45,476 nt of DNA from a virus, in the IMG/VR virus record IMGVR_UViG_3300046466_000354, positions 1 through 45,476 of that record; one strand, given 5' to 3'. The notes under the pieces are model-generated. The model ran no database searches. It was given only the letters and a program-made list of their open reading frames with translations, and had not been told where the DNA came from. Positions 42,538 to 45,476 of the stretch are shown piece after piece. The position numbers and the translations under genes were made by a program. Every line of letters begins with the position of its first letter. The first letter of the stretch is position 1.

Positions 42538-43215
42538 TTAAAACATTAACTCATCATCGACTACCGAAGTAGAAGTGCTGCTGTCGTAAGTTAATTCGAC
42601 AGCTTTAGATACATTAGATGATTGCTTAGATGCTTTAAATCTTTCTGAAGATTCTCGCAAATAAGATTGACCATCATGTAACTGTTTCATAGTATAATTA
42701 TCACCTTGAAGAACTTGATAAATTATATCATAATGTTCTTCGTCAGTGTAATTTTCATCTACAGGTAATAAATACCCATAATTTCTATACGCAGGCTTAT
42801 CTGCATTACGTTGCTTACCGTATACATATGATAAATAGTATACAGGCGTTCCTATAAGATTATCAAGTACTGCTGTATTAAACATAATACCATCTAATTC
42901 TTTTTCTGCATCTGATAAACCTTCATAAGCTCCTAACCTTTGAAATGCTTGGTCTACTTTACTAGCTAAACCCCAGTTTATAATTTTCTGAGTTTGTTTA
43001 TCTCTATTAAAATGACCAAACAGCACTACTGTGTTATCATATGCACCAGATTTTATTTTAAATTCTATAAATAAATCAGGTTTATAGTTTCCCATTAATT
43101 TATCTGGTACTTGCGTAACAGATGTAATAATTCCTTTTTTACCATACAAGCCGTCAGCTACTTTGCCTGAGCTTTTTTGTGAACTATTACTTGACGATTG
43201 TCCTGCTTTTAACAT
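42538..43215 (-). CDS. ssb: Single-stranded DNA-binding protein candidate
   Basis: The 225-aa product has a Ser-rich N-terminus, then a strand-rich region (GIITSVTQVP, PDLFIEFKI, NTVVLFGHF) like an OB fold, a helical middle, and a disordered Ser/Thr-rich tail ending in DDELMF. An acidic tip with a terminal Phe is the protein-interaction tail of SSBs. It sits directly next to the Sak4-like ATPase, and Sak4 recombinases are known to work with a cognate phage SSB. It starts one base after the stop of the ATPase gene. Confidence 0.7.
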   Translation of the reverse strand: MLKAGQSSSNSSQKSSGKVADGLYGKKGIITSVTQVPDKLMGNYKPDLFIEFKIKSGAYDNTVVLFGHFNRDKQTQKIINWGLASKVDQAFQRLGAYEGLSDAEKELDGIMFNTAVLDNLIGTPVYYLSYVYGKQRNADKPAYRNYGYLLPVDENYTDEEHYDIIYQVLQGDNYTMKQLHDGQSYLRESSERFKASKQSSNVSKAVELTYDSSTSTSVVDDELMF

Positions 43216-43216
43216 A

Positions 43217-44011
43217 TTATTCTTGGTTTATTATTTGTGTATTGTTATTTATTGTTTGCAATGACCATGATTTGCCATTACCTGTGTCACCTAATATTAA
43301 TATTTTTGGATTACTAACTCCATTTTTCTTATAACAATTTATGATATAAGAGATATCTTGCGGTATTACAGATGGTAAATAATCACCTCTGTTTTTTGCA
43401 AAAATATATCTAGAGTCAGCTGATACAATCCAGCTATATGTTTTAGTTTTATTTTTAGCATCTTTTGATACTTTAGAATACGCTATAACGTCAAAGTATC
43501 TACCACATGCTGTTTCTATACTACCTTTTAAATCAGGTACTTCTATAGGTCTACCATATTCATCTTCTTTACGCTTAACATGACCTGTAACAATTACAGG
43601 AAAGTTACATTTAGAAAAAAGATTAAATAGTTTTTCCATAGTATCACCATATAAGCCCCATGTACGCATTTCCATGGATTCTAGCTTTTGTTCTTTAACA
43701 AGGTGAGCACGTTCTTGTACACCTAACATAGTTACGGTGTCTAAGATCATCATATTAACTCCGTGTTCACGGAGCTTTTCATTAAATGTAATAATAACTT
43801 CGCTACCTACATCACCCATAATAGGATGTATTTCAGGAACTCTAGTTATTTGTATTACATTTTGCATTAGTTTATCTCTTAGCATTTTAGCAGACCCTGA
43901 CCAAGGAACGGCAGGCAAACCAAATACTTTAGTTTGTTTATCCTTACCGCCTATGGTCGAAAGTGAATGGTCTACATCAAATACAAGAGCCTTATAGACT
44001 TCTTCTTGCAT
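43217..44011 (-). CDS. Sak4-like recombination ATPase with circularly permuted motif order
   Basis: The 264-aa product belongs to the RecA/AAA_24-type P-loop group used by Sak4 recombinases, but its order is inverted. It starts with the beta-2-like strand KALVFDVDHS (residues 7-16), has Walker B MMILDT (Asp91), then VIVTGHVKRK (His144), VPDLKGS (158-164) and FDVIAY. Only after what is normally the C-terminus (SYIINCYKKNG) does it carry KILILGDTGNGKSWSL with Walker A GDTGNGKS at 241-248, 16 residues before the end. An in-frame stop lies just upstream of ATG 44011, so no N-terminal Walker A is missed. It is followed by ssb. It presumably anneals or pairs DNA strands during recombination-dependent replication. 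Confidence 0.75.
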   Translation of the reverse strand: MQEEVYKALVFDVDHSLSTIGGKDKQTKVFGLPAVPWSGSAKMLRDKLMQNVIQITRVPEIHPIMGDVGSEVIITFNEKLREHGVNMMILDTVTMLGVQERAHLVKEQKLESMEMRTWGLYGDTMEKLFNLFSKCNFPVIVTGHVKRKEDEYGRPIEVPDLKGSIETACGRYFDVIAYSKVSKDAKNKTKTYSWIVSADSRYIFAKNRGDYLPSVIPQDISYIINCYKKNGVSNPKILILGDTGNGKSWSLQTINNNTQIINQE

Positions 44012-44768
44012 ATGTAAATAATTGATTGTCTTGTTTTGTTATTGTTCTTCCTGTGATATTATGATAGATATCATCAGTATATGTTATTTTTGATTGATCC
44101 AGCGTACTGTCATCATCAAAATAATTTTTGCAGAAACGTTCTATTAAACCTTCCGCATCTCGCATTGTAGATAAATGAAATACAAATTGTATATCATCCA
44201 TACTTATTTTCATCTTATTATAGTCTTCTTTAACTATGTAAGGATGACCATCAGCATTAACATGATTAATGTTAAATAAATGAAGTAAAGTAATATATGT
44301 ATCTAAGGGTATAGTTGCAAATCCTACTAAGATATTATTTTTATATACGTTACAGAACGTATTCATATAATAATTAAAATGACCTGTATAGGTTATTCTG
44401 TTAGGAGTATTGTTATACTCAGATTCATATGCAATAAAACCTACTTCGTGCATTAACTTCATGGTTTTATACGATATGCATTCATTTGCTTTGTCAAAAT
44501 GTTTACTATATACTTTGTTTATTATATAGTCGTTATTAACAAAATCGTAGTTTATACCATGAGGAAATGTTTTTGATCTAACAACATTATATCTATCGTT
44601 AGAGCATAAATCATAATTAGTTCTATTATCCATCCAGTAAGAAGAAAGTGCCCCCAAGGGCACTCTATCTTTTAATTCGAAAGCAGTAAACGATGTTAAA
44701 TGACAAGGCTTACTAAAATCTACAAAGGATGGTATAGATCTAAAATGTTTTGTTATATCTATATGCAT
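43992..44768 (-). CDS. Unknown 258-aa early protein
   Basis: The product is rich in Tyr, Asn, His and Asp, with no known motif, signal or membrane segment. The C-terminal 30 residues are basic and the frame overlaps the Sak4-like gene by 20 bp. It follows E1 by 4 bp. Being between the ubiquitin-like cluster and the recombination genes, it could belong to either. A perfect AGTGCCC/GGGCACT hairpin lies at 44647-44664 within the gene. Function unknown. Confidence 0.7.
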   Translation of the reverse strand: MHIDITKHFRSIPSFVDFSKPCHLTSFTAFELKDRVPLGALSSYWMDNRTNYDLCSNDRYNVVRSKTFPHGINYDFVNNDYIINKVYSKHFDKANECISYKTMKLMHEVGFIAYESEYNNTPNRITYTGHFNYYMNTFCNVYKNNILVGFATIPLDTYITLLHLFNINHVNADGHPYIVKEDYNKMKISMDDIQFVFHLSTMRDAEGLIERFCKNYFDDDSTLDQSKITYTDDIYHNITGRTITKQDNQLFTYARRSL

Positions 44769-44772
44769 AATA

Positions 44773-45432
44773 TTATTGTATTTCCATTTCTAATAGTTGA
44801 CCTAAATAAGATACTTTAGATGGCACCACGCTATTGCCAAGGTAATTAGTTAGTATATTAACCATTACGCTAGCTGTCATACTACCAATATGAGATGTAG
44901 CTTTATATGCGCATGGTAATCCTATAGCCTCTTCTGGAGGAAACCAATGACTCATATACTCATCTCTTGTTTTAGTAGCCGTATATACTTGAAATAATTC
45001 AGCGCCCATACGACCATCAATAAACAATTCACGTTCCTCACCAAGTGATAACCATTTTTCATAGGCTAACTTGCGAACATTCATGTCATCGACGGCACAT
45101 AATGTATAAGCATACGCTGCAGAATCTTCAGTATATTCTTCTTCAATACCAGTTATAATAAAAGGACCAAGCATATCAGATATAATTTTCTGAAGTGCTA
45201 CAGCTTTATTTTCACCGATATCTTTGATTTTACATAATTGACCACCAATATTATTGGCGTCATATCTATCCATATCGTAAACAATAGGCACGGCGCCAGC
45301 TCTGGCTAGGAAATGACCTAACCATGAGCCGATACCACCAGCACCAATTACAAGAGGATTTAATGATTGTAATGGTTCAAACCATTCAGCTTTACTGAAT
45401 CTAGCTCTACCCATTTTACCTTCTAGTTTCAT
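44773..45432 (-). CDS. ThiF/E1-like adenylating enzyme, complete allele
   Basis: The 219-aa product has the E1 fold core: a Gly-rich loop VIGAGGIGSW (residues 28-37), the acidic YDMDRYD (52-58) and a DIGENKA helix (71-77), then LFIDGRMG (137-143), and a late GLPCAYKATSHIG segment with Cys174 as candidate thiol. E1 enzymes adenylate the C-terminus of ubiquitin-like or sulfur-carrier proteins. Two points are unusual: the usual NxxRQ reads NIGGQ, so the conserved Arg is Gly64, and there are no CxxC zinc pairs. It directly follows the JAMM gene across the circle junction. Activation of the 81-aa candidate is possible but not shown. Confidence 0.85.
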   Translation of the reverse strand: MKLEGKMGRARFSKAEWFEPLQSLNPLVIGAGGIGSWLGHFLARAGAVPIVYDMDRYDANNIGGQLCKIKDIGENKAVALQKIISDMLGPFIITGIEEEYTEDSAAYAYTLCAVDDMNVRKLAYEKWLSLGEERELFIDGRMGAELFQVYTATKTRDEYMSHWFPPEEAIGLPCAYKATSHIGSMTASVMVNILTNYLGNSVVPSKVSYLGQLLEMEIQ

Positions 45433-45476
45433 ATTAATAAAATTGTGTATAGTATTGCATTGGCATTTCTAAGCTT
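44929..45476. repeat. Right copy of the 548-bp imperfect end repeat
   Basis: This copy matches 1-548 without gaps. The final 127 bases (45350-45476) are identical to 422-548. An exact match of 127 bases is a k-mer length used by common short-read assemblers, which suggests the contig stopped where two strain variants rejoin. I do not read it as a physical terminal repeat, because the two copies diverge by about 5 percent. Confidence 0.9.
45434..45476 (-). CDS. JAMM metalloprotease gene, last 14 codons (5' part cut by contig end)
   Basis: These bases equal 506-548 exactly and encode the C-terminal end of the JAMM protein on the minus strand. The rest of the gene is at 549-1831. It is a product of the circular overlap and not a second gene. 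Confidence 0.9.
   Translation of the reverse strand, partial: SLEMPMQYYTQFY

Noticed and set aside
1-45476. True terminal repeat of the virion DNA
   Set aside because: The two 548-bp copies differ by about 5 percent with third-position bias; a packaged terminal repeat would be identical. An assembly overlap between strains fits better.

Overview
The window is an almost complete genome of a short-tailed double-stranded DNA phage (podovirus-like). There are no cellular genes, no rRNA or tRNA, no integrase and no repressor. The first 548 bases recur at the end (44929-45476) with about 30 substitutions and no indels, so the contig closes on itself and one genome unit is 44,928 bp. DNA is AT-rich. 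The host is probably a marine member of the Bacteroidota: there is one good TTG-N19-TAnnTTTG promoter, many starts have an AT-rich leader instead of a Shine-Dalgarno sequence, and the giant virion protein resembles a polymerase type known from Cellulophaga and gut crAss-like phages. This host call is moderate to low confidence.

Layout. A minus-strand operon, presumably early, starts near 5.7 kb, runs down through position 1, crosses the circle junction and ends near 39.4 kb. In transcription order it holds: small proteins of unknown role (one with two membrane segments, one DUF3820-like); a ubiquitin-like cluster (81-aa beta-grasp candidate, E2-like protein, JAMM isopeptidase, ThiF/E1-like enzyme); a 258-aa unknown; a Sak4-like recombination ATPase with permuted motif order; an SSB; a primase-helicase; a Gp157-like protein; and a RusA resolvase. 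No DNA polymerase is visible. A plus-strand late operon (6.3-39.4 kb) follows podovirus order: terminase subunits, portal, scaffold, major capsid protein, terminator, neck proteins, M15 endolysin, holin candidate, tail nozzle candidate, a 2582-aa tail fibre, small basic proteins, two internal proteins, a 2941-aa giant protein, and a metallophosphoesterase.

The divergent control region (5.7-6.3 kb) has no gene over 60 codons. It carries several hairpins, a host-type promoter with an intrinsic terminator about 80 bp downstream (a candidate small RNA), and a long structured leader.

Three systems stand out. (1) The 2941-aa late protein has a DxDGD metal-binding loop and flanking residues arranged like a two-barrel RNA polymerase, next to ejection-type proteins, so it is probably a virion-packaged polymerase. 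(2) E1, E2-like, JAMM and a possible ubiquitin-like protein sit together in the early operon. (3) The Sak4-like ATPase has its Walker A motif at the C-terminus, after Walker B, which indicates a circular permutation. The genome also carries many perfect GC-rich hairpins, three of which share a CATAAAGAA tag and differ by stem-preserving changes.
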